The translations under genes were made by a program, and so were the position numbers. The notes below the pieces were generated by a model. It made no database searches, had not been told where the DNA came from, and saw nothing but the letters and a program-made list of their open reading frames with translations. From JBQTKD01 sp052386455 (GTDB lineage Bacteria; Actinomycetota; Actinomycetes; Sporichthyales; Sporichthyaceae), in the NCBI GenBank assembly GCA_052386455.1, contig JBQTKD010000111.1:1-43736 (forward strand): DNA of 43,736 nucleotides, given 5' to 3'. Of the stretch, positions 15,723-26,800 are shown in pieces (the stretch's first letter is position 1; each line of letters starts with the position of its first letter).

Positions 15723-15791
15723 GCCGCAACTCCTACGCAGTCCGGTCCACGGCCGAGTTGCCCGGACCCTCGGCGGCCACGCTAACAACTC

Positions 15792-18311
15792 CTAGCCGAG
15801 GTCGGCGAAGCGGACCGCGAGCTGCCGGACGTCCCGAAGCCGGCGCTCGAAGGTCGCCCCGAGGCCGAGCAGGAGGATTCCGGCGGCTCCGATGCTGACC
15901 CACCGGGGGACGGCGTCGGCATACGGCGCGATCTGGACGACGGCGTCGACCGCGAGCATCGCCCCGCCGAGCGCGAGCGGGGCCTGCAGCTTGGCCGAGA
16001 CGCCGACCAGCAGCACGCACAGCGCCGCCACACCGAGTAGCAGTGCCCGGGTGAAGTCCTCGTCGTCGAGGGTCGCCAGCAGGCTCGGGACGAAGGCCAG
16101 CGCCAGGCCCGGGCCGAAGGTGCGCCAAGAGGACAGCTCGCGGTTCTTCACGTGCATCACCGATCCGACGATCAGGAGGGCAACGGCCGGCGGCAGCGTG
16201 TACGCCTCGGGCGTGCTCACGTCCGCGGCGGCCAGGCGCACCCAGCTGCTCCCGGTCAGCAGGACGCCGGACAGCCAGCCGACCTCGCGGCGGGCGGGAT
16301 CCATCGCGACGACCGCGGCGGCGACACCGGCGATCAGCAGCGCGACGGCGGCCCATCGGCTGTCCTCGCCGAGGGTCGGTACCGCACAGACCGCGCCGAG
16401 CACGCAGCTGGCCTCGAGCGCGATCCGTTCGAATCGGCTGGGCAGCGCCCGGGCTGCGATGGCCAGCAGACCTGCCGCGGCGATGGCCGTCGTGCCCGCC
16501 GCGGGGATTCCGGCGCCGGCGATCCGGGCGAGCACGCCCGCCTCGGCGACGACCGCAACCGCGGCCAGGCCGGTGGCGCGCGGGCGGGCGGCGGGACCGC
16601 CCGCCATCCGAAGGCCCACTGCGGCGGCGGCAAGGGTGGCGAGCGCCCACGCGGTCGCCCCACGGGAGGCCAGCGACCACGCGACGCCGATTGCGATCGC
16701 CGCGGAGCCGGCGAGGAACAGGGCGGCGCAGAGCCGGCGGCCTGCTGCGTCCCACGGCTTCTCCTCGGTGGGCAGGAGCCGGGAGGCGCCGTGCAGCATC
16801 GCCGCGCCGAGCAGCACCAGGCCGAGAACTGCCGCGAGGTACGGAGCCCGCAGCGCGATCGGCACGATCAGGGCCGACGCGACGGCGCCGAAGGCCGCGG
16901 CACCGACGGCTGCCGAACCGGCCGGCGTCCCACGCAGCCGATAGGCGAGCAGCGCCGCGGCGGCGGTGAGCAGCACGACGGTGAAACCGACGGCGCGATG
17001 GAACTCCCACGGCTGGCCGAGGCGTTCCAGAGCGTCCGCGTCGAGCGTGAACTCCCACGGGCCGCCGAGGTGGTGCAGCGCGCCGGCGAGGGCCTCGCCG
17101 ATCGGCTCGGCGACGTCGAGGGTGGCGAGAGCGGCGGCGGCCGCCAGGACCGCGAGCGGCCCCAGGCGCAGCCGCCTCCAGGTCTCGTCCAGCGCCTCGT
17201 CCTGGACGGCCGCGAGCAGGGCGGACGCAACCACGAGCAGGGCCACGGCGGCGGCCGTGGCCACGTCGTGGTCCAGCGAGCGCTCCAGCCACGAGTGGCC
17301 CGCGGCGAGCATCGCCGCGGTGGCCGCCGCGGCGGCGGGCACGCCCAGCCAGCCGATCGCGCGCCGGTCCCACGCCAGGGTCCCCGCGCAGACCGCCGCG
17401 AGCGCGAGGAGGGCAGTAGCCGCGCCTCGGTCGACCGACCTTTCGTCGGCGAAGCCGTAGGCGAGGACGACGAGACCGAGACCGCCGGCGAGCCAGGCCA
17501 GCGCGCCCGAGCCGAGCCAGGCCGGCAGCGGGCCGCGGCGCCCGACCATCGCGAGCGCGGCGGTGCCCTGCAGGACGAGCGCACTGCTCGCGCCGACGAC
17601 GCCGAGACGGTCGTACAGGATCGGCACGGGCAACTGCACGGCGAGCGCAGCGACCCAACGGGCGGTCTCCAGCGGGATCGCGCGACGGGCCGCGTAGGCC
17701 AGGGCCGCCAACGCGGCGAAGACCCCGGCCCACCACGAGTCCGCCGGTATGTCGTCGGCGCCTGCGAATCCGTACGCGTGCGCGCCAAAGGCGTCGAGCA
17801 ACAGCAGACCGACGGTCAGGACTGCCAGGGCCTCGGCGGTTGCCACGAGCTCGCGGCGATGCGCCACCACCGCACCGGCGGCGGCGGAGACGGTGACCCC
17901 GGCGAGGATCGCGGTGCGACCGCCGATGTCGATGCGGCTCCAGGCGACGACGACGAAAATAAGCGCCGCCACCGCGAGCAGCAGCACGCCAAGACCCAGC
18001 AGCAGATGCTGAATCTGACGTGGCGTCACGCTCTCCCGGTGCGCAGGCTCGGGCTCGCGGCGCGGCTGCCAAGTCTCGGGCGAGGGAACGCCCGGCACGG
18101 ACTCGGTCCCGCCGCGCAACGCCTCGAGGACCGACTGGCGCTGCTCGAGGGCGTGCGCGGCCTGTTGGGACAGCCGCCAGAGCCGGTCCACCAGCGGCCC
18201 GCGCAGCGGAAGCGCACAGTTCGGGCAGGACACCGGCTCTGCCGGCAGTTCGGCCGTACAGTCCGGGCAGCGGCCGGCGTCGCGCAGCGCGTCGATCTCG
18301 ATCCTGGTCAT
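15792..18311 (-). CDS. Large polytopic membrane protein with N-terminal zinc ribbon
   Basis: A protein of 839 residues. A zinc-ribbon-like start has C15-x2-C18 and C29-x2-C32 (CPDC, CPNC), then a cytoplasmic helical stretch to about 95. More than twenty alanine/leucine/valine-rich membrane segments then fill the rest to the C-terminus. The architecture (double-CxxC, then very many helices) matches a family widespread in Streptomyces and relatives (SCO7613-like) whose role is unknown. Start ATG 18309-18311 with AGAGG upstream. It is probably transcribed alone. The extreme composition makes several long antisense frames appear open; they are not genes. Confidence 0.8.
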   Translation of the reverse strand: MTRIEIDALRDAGRCPDCTAELPAEPVSCPNCALPLRGPLVDRLWRLSQQAAHALEQRQSVLEALRGGTESVPGVPSPETWQPRREPEPAHRESVTPRQIQHLLLGLGVLLLAVAALIFVVVAWSRIDIGGRTAILAGVTVSAAAGAVVAHRRELVATAEALAVLTVGLLLLDAFGAHAYGFAGADDIPADSWWAGVFAALAALAYAARRAIPLETARWVAALAVQLPVPILYDRLGVVGASSALVLQGTAALAMVGRRGPLPAWLGSGALAWLAGGLGLVVLAYGFADERSVDRGAATALLALAAVCAGTLAWDRRAIGWLGVPAAAAATAAMLAAGHSWLERSLDHDVATAAAVALLVVASALLAAVQDEALDETWRRLRLGPLAVLAAAAALATLDVAEPIGEALAGALHHLGGPWEFTLDADALERLGQPWEFHRAVGFTVVLLTAAAALLAYRLRGTPAGSAAVGAAAFGAVASALIVPIALRAPYLAAVLGLVLLGAAMLHGASRLLPTEEKPWDAAGRRLCAALFLAGSAAIAIGVAWSLASRGATAWALATLAAAAVGLRMAGGPAARPRATGLAAVAVVAEAGVLARIAGAGIPAAGTTAIAAAGLLAIAARALPSRFERIALEASCVLGAVCAVPTLGEDSRWAAVALLIAGVAAAVVAMDPARREVGWLSGVLLTGSSWVRLAAADVSTPEAYTLPPAVALLIVGSVMHVKNRELSSWRTFGPGLALAFVPSLLATLDDEDFTRALLLGVAALCVLLVGVSAKLQAPLALGGAMLAVDAVVQIAPYADAVPRWVSIGAAGILLLGLGATFERRLRDVRQLAVRFADLG

Positions 18312-18393
18312 TGGAGCGCCTCTCGGGCCAGCATTCCGGCCTGTGCGCCGTTCGGGCACACGGTCGGCGCGCGCAGCCGAAGTCTCGGCCTGG

Positions 18394-19431
18394 TCACTCG
18401 CTCAACGCACCCAGGGTGAAGGTCTCGAAGAAATCCAGCAGGACTACGCGGCTCGTCGGCGACGCCAGCTTCAACTCGCGGACGAAGGTGTCGAGTGAGC
18501 CTGGTTCCCCAACGACGTTGCGGAGGTCCATAGGTCCATCCGCGTACGGGCGTTCGAAGTTGTCCCAATGGGTCGGCAGCAATACCGCGGGATGGCTCAG
18601 TGCTGTAGTCAACCGCTGCAGGTAGTCCCCGATCTGATTGCGGAAGATCCCGGCGATCAAGGCGACGTCGGGTCGGATACCGCTCAGTGCGCGTTCGACG
18701 AAGTTCGCCGTCGACATCAGGAACACCGACGGACCATCGTCAACTGTGAGCAGGTAGCACAGAGAGCCACCCTCGGGTAGATCACCCACCGTTGTGGGTC
18801 GGGGCGGATCGGCAATCAGGTGGCCGGGAAGAACGAACTTTTTCGTTGGGCCAAGCGAATGCAACCCGGCGAACACCTCGATCGAATAGCCGTCGAAGGC
18901 CATGACCTCGCCCCCCTGGGCGATCACGAGACGCTCATCGGGAAGGCCGAAGGCCCGCAGGACGTGTCGATGAGTTTCCGAACCGATCACCATGGCGTTG
19001 GTGCGGCGTTGAATCGCCGGAACGTCCGCGATGTGATCCCAGTGCCCGTGACCGATCAGGATCTGGTCCACGGCGCCGGGGACATGACGCTCGACAAGGC
19101 TGGGGTCAGCGGGTTCAAGAGGTGTGGCAGGGTCGAAAGCACCGCGGAAGAATCCGGTATCGAGCCGGGCCAGGTAGGGATCGAAGAGGACGGTTCGGTT
19201 CGTACCCTTGGCTTCGAACTGGATTTTCCATCCGCCCGTTCCGAACCACGTCAGGCTCAGGCCGGAGGGTGAGCCGGAGGGTGACGATACGGGCCGCGCT
19301 CGTTCTGCGCCCGCCGAGCAGCCGGCCAAGAGTGAGCTGGCCATCAAGCCGCCACCCACCGCGCCGGCGCGCAGGATCTGGCGACGGCTGAATCCAAGTG
19401 CGGTGCTATCGGCGATCTCAGCCATGCACAT
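18394..19431 (-). CDS. Tat-exported lipoprotein of the metallo-beta-lactamase fold
   Basis: A protein of 345 residues. The N-terminus has a twin-arginine motif (SRRQIL, R16-R17), a hydrophobic stretch and a lipobox LLAGC (C38), so it should be exported folded and lipid-anchored. The metallo-hydrolase signature is H128-x-H130-x-D132-H133 (IGHGHWDHI); later metal ligands are plausible in GLHSLG and PTHWDN. The substrate is unknown (relatives include phosphodiesterases and lactonases). ATG 19429-19431, with AGGAG 7 bases upstream, overlaps the end of the phosphatase gene by 14 bases, implying translational coupling. Codon use looks slightly less GC-rich than its neighbours. Confidence 0.86.
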   Translation of the reverse strand: MCMAEIADSTALGFSRRQILRAGAVGGGLMASSLLAGCSAGAERARPVSSPSGSPSGLSLTWFGTGGWKIQFEAKGTNRTVLFDPYLARLDTGFFRGAFDPATPLEPADPSLVERHVPGAVDQILIGHGHWDHIADVPAIQRRTNAMVIGSETHRHVLRAFGLPDERLVIAQGGEVMAFDGYSIEVFAGLHSLGPTKKFVLPGHLIADPPRPTTVGDLPEGGSLCYLLTVDDGPSVFLMSTANFVERALSGIRPDVALIAGIFRNQIGDYLQRLTTALSHPAVLLPTHWDNFERPYADGPMDLRNVVGEPGSLDTFVRELKLASPTSRVVLLDFFETFTLGALSE

Positions 19432-19903
19432 GGTTGGCTCCTCGCTGCTTGATCAAGTCGGGAAGTTCCGCGACGAGGGTGTCGGCAGCGCGCTCGATCT
19501 GATCCAGGACGGCCTCGAAGTCGGCGGGCCCACCGTAGTAGGGGTCGGGAACGTCGGCCGGGGCGTCGAACAGGCGCACGGCGCCGCCGATGGTCGCGTC
19601 GGGCGCGATGCGGGCCAGGTCCCGCACGTTCTGCGCGTCCATGCCCAGCACGAGGTCGAACTCCTCGAAGTGCCGAGTCGTGAACTGTTGGGCCTGGTGC
19701 TCCTCGGAATAGCCGCGTCCGCGCAGCGCCGCCCGCGCCCGACGGTCGGCGGCCGCGCCGACGTGCCAGTCCCCCGTCCCGGCCGATCCGACCGTCACCC
19801 GATCGGCGAGTCCCGCCTCCGCGACCTTGCGTCGTAGCACCGCCGCCGCCATCGGCGAACGACAGATGTTGCCCAGGCACACGACGGCAATCCGGTATGG
19901 CAT
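19418..19903 (-). CDS. Low-molecular-weight protein-tyrosine phosphatase
   Basis: A protein of 161 residues. The P-loop CLGNICRS (C9, R15) and the acid motif DVPDPYYGG (D120, with the classic YY pair) are canonical. It is the second such phosphatase in the window and the more typical one. It is transcribed just before, and overlaps, the Tat-lipoprotein metallo-hydrolase. Its start lies about 30 bases from the TPP riboswitch of the divergent thiC, so the promoters must sit back to back. The substrate is unknown. Confidence 0.94.
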   Translation of the reverse strand: MPYRIAVVCLGNICRSPMAAAVLRRKVAEAGLADRVTVGSAGTGDWHVGAAADRRARAALRGRGYSEEHQAQQFTTRHFEEFDLVLGMDAQNVRDLARIAPDATIGGAVRLFDAPADVPDPYYGGPADFEAVLDQIERAADTLVAELPDLIKQRGANHVHG

Positions 19904-19935
19904 GGCGTCATTGTGGCCGGGATAGTGTCAGTAAA

Positions 19936-20022
19936 TCGCGGGAGCTCGGATGGACCGGGCTGAGAGGGCGACTGTCGCGCCGCCGACCGCCGAACCTGAC
20001 CGGATAATGCCGGCGTAGGGAG
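19936..20022 (+). ncRNA. TPP (THI-box) riboswitch
   Basis: The leader contains the conserved pieces GGGAGC (19940-19945), GCTGAGAGGG, CCGAACCTGACCGGATAATGCC and GGCGTAGGGAG in the right order, directly before thiC. It senses thiamine pyrophosphate. The closing strand includes the thiC ribosome binding site (AGGGAG), so control is probably at translation initiation. A possible -10 TAGTGT lies at 19923-19928. Confidence 0.95.
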
Positions 20023-20030
20023 AGATGGCC

Positions 20031-21791
<1,761 letters not shown>

Positions 21792-21804
21792 CCCCACACG
21801 CCAA

Positions 21805-21842
21805 CGAAGCGGGCACCCCGTCCAGCTGGGGTGCCCGCTTCG
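21805..21842. terminator. Bidirectional hairpin terminator
   Basis: A perfect stem of 14 bp or more (CGAAGCGGGCACCCC/GGGGTGCCCGCTTCG) with an 8-base loop lies between the convergent thiC and CsbD genes. Confidence 0.8.
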
Positions 21843-21856
21843 CCTTGTGGTGAGGG

Positions 21857-22042
21857 CTAGCGGCCCGTTGCGTTCTTGGCGGCGTCCTTCACGTTCTCGC
21901 CTGCCTGCTTGATCTGGCTCTTGGCCTGGTCGCCCTTGCCTTCGGCCTGCTGCTGGTCGTCGCCGGTGAGCTTGCCGACGGCCTCCTTGGCCTTGCCGGT
22001 CGCTTCGTCGACTGCGTTGGAAACCTTGTCTGCGATGCCCAT
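21857..22042 (-). CDS. CsbD-family stress protein
   Basis: A 61-residue hydrophilic helical protein: KVSNAVDEATGKAKEAVGKL, then KGDQAKSQIKQAGENVKDAA. This repeated AKEAVGK pattern is typical of the CsbD family, often induced by general stress; the molecular role is unknown. Start ATG 22040-22042 with AAGGGGGC upstream. Confidence 0.9.
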   Translation of the reverse strand: MGIADKVSNAVDEATGKAKEAVGKLTGDDQQQAEGKGDQAKSQIKQAGENVKDAAKNATGR

Positions 22043-22110
22043 GTGTACGAGCCCCCTTCGGCGGGTTGGTGGTACTCCGTCGATAGGTTCACTGCCCGCT
22101 CGCGAATGGG

Positions 22111-22503
22111 CTAATCGCCGTCCGGCAGAAGGATTCCGAGAGGCCAGCTCACGGCGCTGATGATCAGGCCGCCGAGGAGAGCGGCACCGAAGCCGTCGAC
22201 GTGGAACGGCACTTCCATCGCTTCGCAGATCTCGCTCGTCAGCAGCAGCATCAACGCGTTGATCACGAAGATGATCAGGCCGAGCGTCAGGATGAAGAGC
22301 GGAAGCGAGAAGAGCTTCACGATCGGCTTCACGACGGTGTTCACGACGCCGAAGATCGCGGCGACGACGATCAGCACCAGGATCCGGTCGCCGACCGAAC
22401 CGCGATCGCCGCTGCCCTCGTTCAACGCAATGCCGGTGAGCACGGCGGCCGCCACCCACAGCGCCGCCATGTTGATGCCGAGGCGAACCAGGAGGGTCTC
22501 CAT
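22111..22503 (-). CDS. Holin-superfamily-IV-like four-helix membrane protein
   Basis: A protein of 130 residues with four hydrophobic segments (about 8-26, 42-58, 66-92, 103-122). The pattern AAIFGVVNTVVKPIVKLFSL and ALMLLLTS is that of the phage-holin family IV/YvlD-type proteins common on bacterial chromosomes. These are not phage genes; a role in the membrane or stress response is likely but unproven. It lies upstream of CsbD on the same strand, with a 68-base gap. Confidence 0.86.
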   Translation of the reverse strand: METLLVRLGINMAALWVAAAVLTGIALNEGSGDRGSVGDRILVLIVVAAIFGVVNTVVKPIVKLFSLPLFILTLGLIIFVINALMLLLTSEICEAMEVPFHVDGFGAALLGGLIISAVSWPLGILLPDGD

Positions 22504-22534
22504 CCTCGGATCGTGTCATGCCTAACCTGTGAAC

Positions 22535-23605
22535 ATGGCGCAACGCCCCCGGCTCCGTCCCGCGATCGCCGATCTGCCCGCCTACCGGCCGGGTCGCGTC
22601 CCGGCCGGCGGTGCCGCGTTCAAGCTGTCGTCGAACGAGAACCCGTACCCGCCGCTGCCTGCGGTGCTCGAGGTGATCGCCGAGGCCGCTACGAGCGCGA
22701 ACCGGTACCCGGACCTCGCCGCGACTGCCCTGGTGGACACCCTCGCCGAGTTTCTCGACGTTCCCGGAACCGACCTAGCGCTCGGCACCGGATCGGTCGC
22801 CGTCGCCCAGCAGTTGCTCCAGGCGGCCGTGGCCGAAGGCGACGAGGTCGTCTACGCCTGGCGGTCCTTCGAGGCCTATCCGATCCTCGTCCGCATCGTC
22901 GGCGGTACGTCCGTGCAGGTGCCGCTGACCGCCGAGGCCCGCCACGATCTCCCTGCCATGGCTGCCGCTGTCACCGGCCGGACCCGCGTCGTGATCCTCT
23001 GCTCGCCGAACAATCCCACCGGTCCGGCCATCCGACGCGAGGAGCTCGACGCCTTCCTCGACGCGGTCCCGCCGGACGTCCTCGTCGTCTTCGACGAGGC
23101 GTACCGCGAGTTCGTCGACAATCCCGAAGCACCCGACGGCATCGACGTGTACCGCGCCCGACCGAACGTCGCGGTGCTGCGGACCTTCTCCAAGGCGTAC
23201 GGGCTTGCCGGGCTCCGGGTCGGATACTGCGTGGCACCGCCCGAGATCGCCGCTGCGGTGCGTGCGTGTGCCGTCCCGTTCGGGGTCTCCACGATCGCGC
23301 AGGCCGCGGCGGTTGCCTCGATCGGCGCCGTCGCCGAGCTGAGCGAACGTGTCGAAGCGCTGAAGTCCGAACGCACCCGCGTACTCGCGGCGCTGCGCGC
23401 CCAGGGCTGGACCCCGCCCGAGGCGCAGGGCAACTTCGTGTGGCTGCCCACCGGCGCTCGCACTGCCGAGTTCGCGGCCCGCTGCGAGGAGGCCGGCGTG
23501 ATGGTGCGGCCCTTCGACCCGGAGGGGGTTCGGGTCAGCATCGGGACCCCGGAGGTCGACGACAGGTTCCTTGCGGCCGCGTTTTCCCTACGTCCCAACG
23601 GGTGA
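22535..23605 (+). CDS. hisC: Histidinol-phosphate/aromatic amino acid aminotransferase
   Basis: A 356-residue PLP enzyme of the HisC/Pat group. Motifs are KLSSNENPYPPLP (30-42), the cofactor-binding CSPNNPTG (156-163), FDEAYREF (D187) and the PLP lysine K220 in RTFSKAYGLAGLRVGY. In actinobacteria such stand-alone genes often encode the aromatic aminotransferase Pat rather than the his-operon HisC; sequence alone does not decide. No ribosome binding site precedes ATG 22535. A TAACCT hexamer at 22523-22528 lies 6 bases before it, suggesting a leaderless mRNA (GTG 22529 is an alternative start). Confidence 0.88.
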   Translation: MAQRPRLRPAIADLPAYRPGRVPAGGAAFKLSSNENPYPPLPAVLEVIAEAATSANRYPDLAATALVDTLAEFLDVPGTDLALGTGSVAVAQQLLQAAVAEGDEVVYAWRSFEAYPILVRIVGGTSVQVPLTAEARHDLPAMAAAVTGRTRVVILCSPNNPTGPAIRREELDAFLDAVPPDVLVVFDEAYREFVDNPEAPDGIDVYRARPNVAVLRTFSKAYGLAGLRVGYCVAPPEIAAAVRACAVPFGVSTIAQAAAVASIGAVAELSERVEALKSERTRVLAALRAQGWTPPEAQGNFVWLPTGARTAEFAARCEEAGVMVRPFDPEGVRVSIGTPEVDDRFLAAAFSLRPNG

Positions 23606-23882
23606 ACTTCGGCAACGAGTTTGCCGTGCGCGCCTTTGCCAAAGGGCTTGACTGACGATGCCTCAGATCCGGATGAAACGGACATCGGCTGTCCGGTTTG
23701 GTCCTATCTGACAAGGGTTTCCCGGCCGTTGAAACGCCCGGTTTAGCAGGCACAACGCCGTTTCCCGACCCTGGCGGCGGCCCATTGCGGTTGCTACACA
23801 AACGGAAGTCTTTGGCGTTCCAAACGGAACGTCACTAAGTCGTTCGCCTGGGCAAACGACGGGCAACTTGGGGGGCAGCACA
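23606..23882 (+). promoter_or_regulatory. Structured 5' region of the giant surface-protein gene
   Basis: There is no gene in this 277-base interval. It holds an inverted repeat AAACGGACA (23676-23684)/TGTCCGGTTT (23690-23699). Two consecutive stem-loops lie close to the start codon: CGTTCC-AAAC-GGAACG (23816-23831) and GTCGTT...AACGAC (23839-23860). The ribosome binding site GGGGGG follows. It is noticeably less GC-rich than its surroundings. Regulation by structure or by a protein is likely; no known riboswitch class is recognised. Confidence 0.5.
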
Positions 23883-26800
23883 ATGCGACTGAAGTCTGCG
23901 ACGGACCAGCGCGGTCGTCACGCGCGCGGTCGACACGCGGCACCGTCGTCCATGACGGTCGGCATCCGCCGGGTCACCCTGGCCTCGGCCGCCGGGGTCG
24001 GGATCGTGCTGCTCCAGGCAGCCGGCGTGGCCTCCGCGGCCCACGCGGCCACCGAGCCCGTGCAGGGCGGGACCACGCAGGACGTGCACCGCGCCGGCTT
24101 CGGTGTGGCGTTCGGCGAAGCGGCCCCGGCCGACGGGGGCGAGACCGACCTCGGCGACGTCGTCCGCATGGGCGAGCGCGGCGGCGGCGAGGGCGAGGCC
24201 CGGGGCACCGGCGACCTGCTCGCCATCGGCCAGGCGCTGCACAAGAGCGGCGAGTTCGCCGGTGGCGACGGAGCGCTCCTCGGTGTCGGCGACGGCGGCC
24301 ACCAGCAGAAGGACGAATCCGGCGGCGACGCCACGGTGGTCGGCCTGCTCGGCAACAACCCGAAGTCGATGGCCGCCGACGGCGACGACGAGAAGGGCGA
24401 GGAGAAGACCGAGTCCGACGAGACCCCGACTCTCCTCGACTTCGGCCGCACCGAGGACCGTGGCCCGGTCCAGCTCGGCGGCGACGGACGCGAGACCTCC
24501 CGCGGGACGCTGCTCGGCATCGGCAACGGCGGCAACGGCGGTCCGAAGATGCGCGTGGACGACAGCCCCGCGATCCTCGACCTCGGCAACGGCGAGGGCG
24601 AGCACAACAAGAAGGACGGCTCGGTCCTCGACCTCGGCAACGGCGCCGACGCCGGCCCCAAGGACCCCAAGCCCGGCCGCGGTGGCGTGGTGTGGCTGCT
24701 CAACGCATTCGGCCCCGCGGTCCGCGACGGCAAGGTCCTCGAGCTGTTCAACGGCCCGCCGCGGCCCGTCGAGTTCTACTCCGCCGCGTCCGACGACGAC
24801 CCGCTCGCCGGCGGCCTGCTCAAGCTCGGCAATGGCAAGAGCGGCAGCGAGGACGGCAAGCCCGAGGACGGGCCGGCCGGCGACGGCCACCTGCTGAAGG
24901 TGGGCAACGGCGGCGACGGCTACGACAAGAAGCACGGCTACGGCGGCGACGGCGGCGCGCTGGACCTCCTCAACGGCAAGCCCCCGAAGCGCGCGCAACT
25001 CCCGGCCAGCGGCGGCGACGGCAAGCTCATCGGCATCCTTGACCAGGAGACCCCGAAGGGCCCGGCGGACTCCGGCGGCAAGGGTTCGGCGATCAGCGCC
25101 CTCACCGGCGGGGGCAAGTCGAAGGTCGCGACGGCCGGCACGGGCGACGACGACCAGTTCGGCTACGCCCCCGACAGCGGCCAGTTCGGCTTCGCGCCGG
25201 ACAGTGGCCAGTTTGGGTACGCGCCGGACAGTGGCCAGTTCGGCTTCGGCGACGACCGCGACCACTCCGGGCACGGCCCCGGCAGCGGCGTACCGGGGAA
25301 CGGCGGCGACAGCGGCCAGTTCGGGTACGCGCCGGACAGCGGCCAGTTCGGCTTCGCGCCGGACAGCGGTCAGTTCGGGTACGCGCCGGACAGTGGCCAG
25401 TTCGGCTTCGGGGACGACAGCGGCCACTCCGGGCACGGACCCCGCCGGTCGCAGGCAGTGGTGTTCAAGGCCGCGGGCCCGGGCGCGGACGACGAGGCCG
25501 GCCGGGCCGACCTCGTGCGTGTCCTGCAGGGCGGCAAGGGGGCCAAGAAGGGCGAGAACTCCGGCGGCGACGGGAACCTGGCGCGCGTGCTGGAGGGTTC
25601 GTCCCGGCCGACCCCGCCGAACGGTACGGGCGGCGACGGGAACCTGGCGAACATCCTCGTCAACCCGCCGGAGGCCGGCGTCGCCACCGCGGGGAAGGGC
25701 TCCTTCCGCGCCGCGAGCAACGACGAGAACGTCGGCGACGGCGGCGTCAAGAAGAACGACTCCGCCCAGGTCGACCGCGAGCGGACGCCCGTCGAAGCTG
25801 CCGAGTCCACCCCGCAGGGCGGGTCCGGCGGCGAGGGCGGCGTGGCGAACATCGGCAACGGCGGCGACGCCCGCGGCGAGGCCAAGGCCAACGGCGGCGA
25901 CGGCAAGGTCGCCGGCGTCAGCAACGGCGGCGACGACATGGAGAAGTCGCAGGGCAACGGCGGCGACGGCACGGTGGCCGACGTCGGCAACGGCGGGGAC
26001 TCCAAGGGCCAGCAGGAGGGCAACGGCGGGGCCGGCGACGTCGCCTCGGTGAGCAACGGCGGTTCCGCCGACCGTGGCGAGAACTTCGGTGGCGACGGTG
26101 GCGCCGTGCGCGCCGGCGAGGCGGGCAAGGCCGCGAAGCCGGACGCCAAGGGCGCCCGCATCGCTCGCCCACACCGCTCCGTCGACGGCGCCAGCTCTCC
26201 GCTGGTCAGCGCCGGCAAGGGCGGCCAGGCGCAGTCCGACGGCCTCGGGGAGGCCGGCGCAGGCAGCGTCGTCGACGCGGGCAACGGCGCCGACGCGGGC
26301 CCCGGCAACGGCGAGGGCGAAGGTGCGCTGGCGCGGGTCGCCACCCGGGGCGACGACGGCCGCACCGGCAAGGCCAAGCACAAGAAGGGCCCGAAGCACG
26401 CGGCCGACAAGCAGCGTGGCGGGTTCCTGAACCTCGGCACCGGTGGCGACGCGAAGGGCGACGGCCGCGGCGACGGCGGTACCGGCAGCGTCGTGCGGGC
26501 TGGCAACGGCGGCAAGGGCGAGATCGACACGGCCAACACCGGAGAGGGCGACGCCCGCGGCGGCGCGCACCGCAAGCCGACGGAGGGCGCGGCCGGTGGC
26601 CTCGTCGCCGCCGGACAGGGCGGCAACGCCGCCAACGAGGGCGACGCGGGCCGCGGATCGGTGGTCAGCACGGGCAACGCCGGCGACGGCCGTTCGCAGC
26701 GCGGCAAGCACCGGGAGGACCCGCCGAAGGAGGCCAGCAAGCGCGGCGCCGGCCGCCCGACCGACGAGCAGGGCGCGCTCATCGCCCTGTTCAACGGCGC

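Noticed and set aside
16152..18419. A 755-codon plus-strand frame opposite the large membrane protein
   Set aside because: The composition (Arg, Gly, Glu-rich, no hydrophobic core) is typical of the antisense of alanine-rich helices; the minus strand has zinc ribbon, helices and a proper start.
22111..22503. Prophage holin
   Set aside because: The family IV holin-like proteins are chromosomal in many actinobacteria; no lysin or phage structural gene is nearby.
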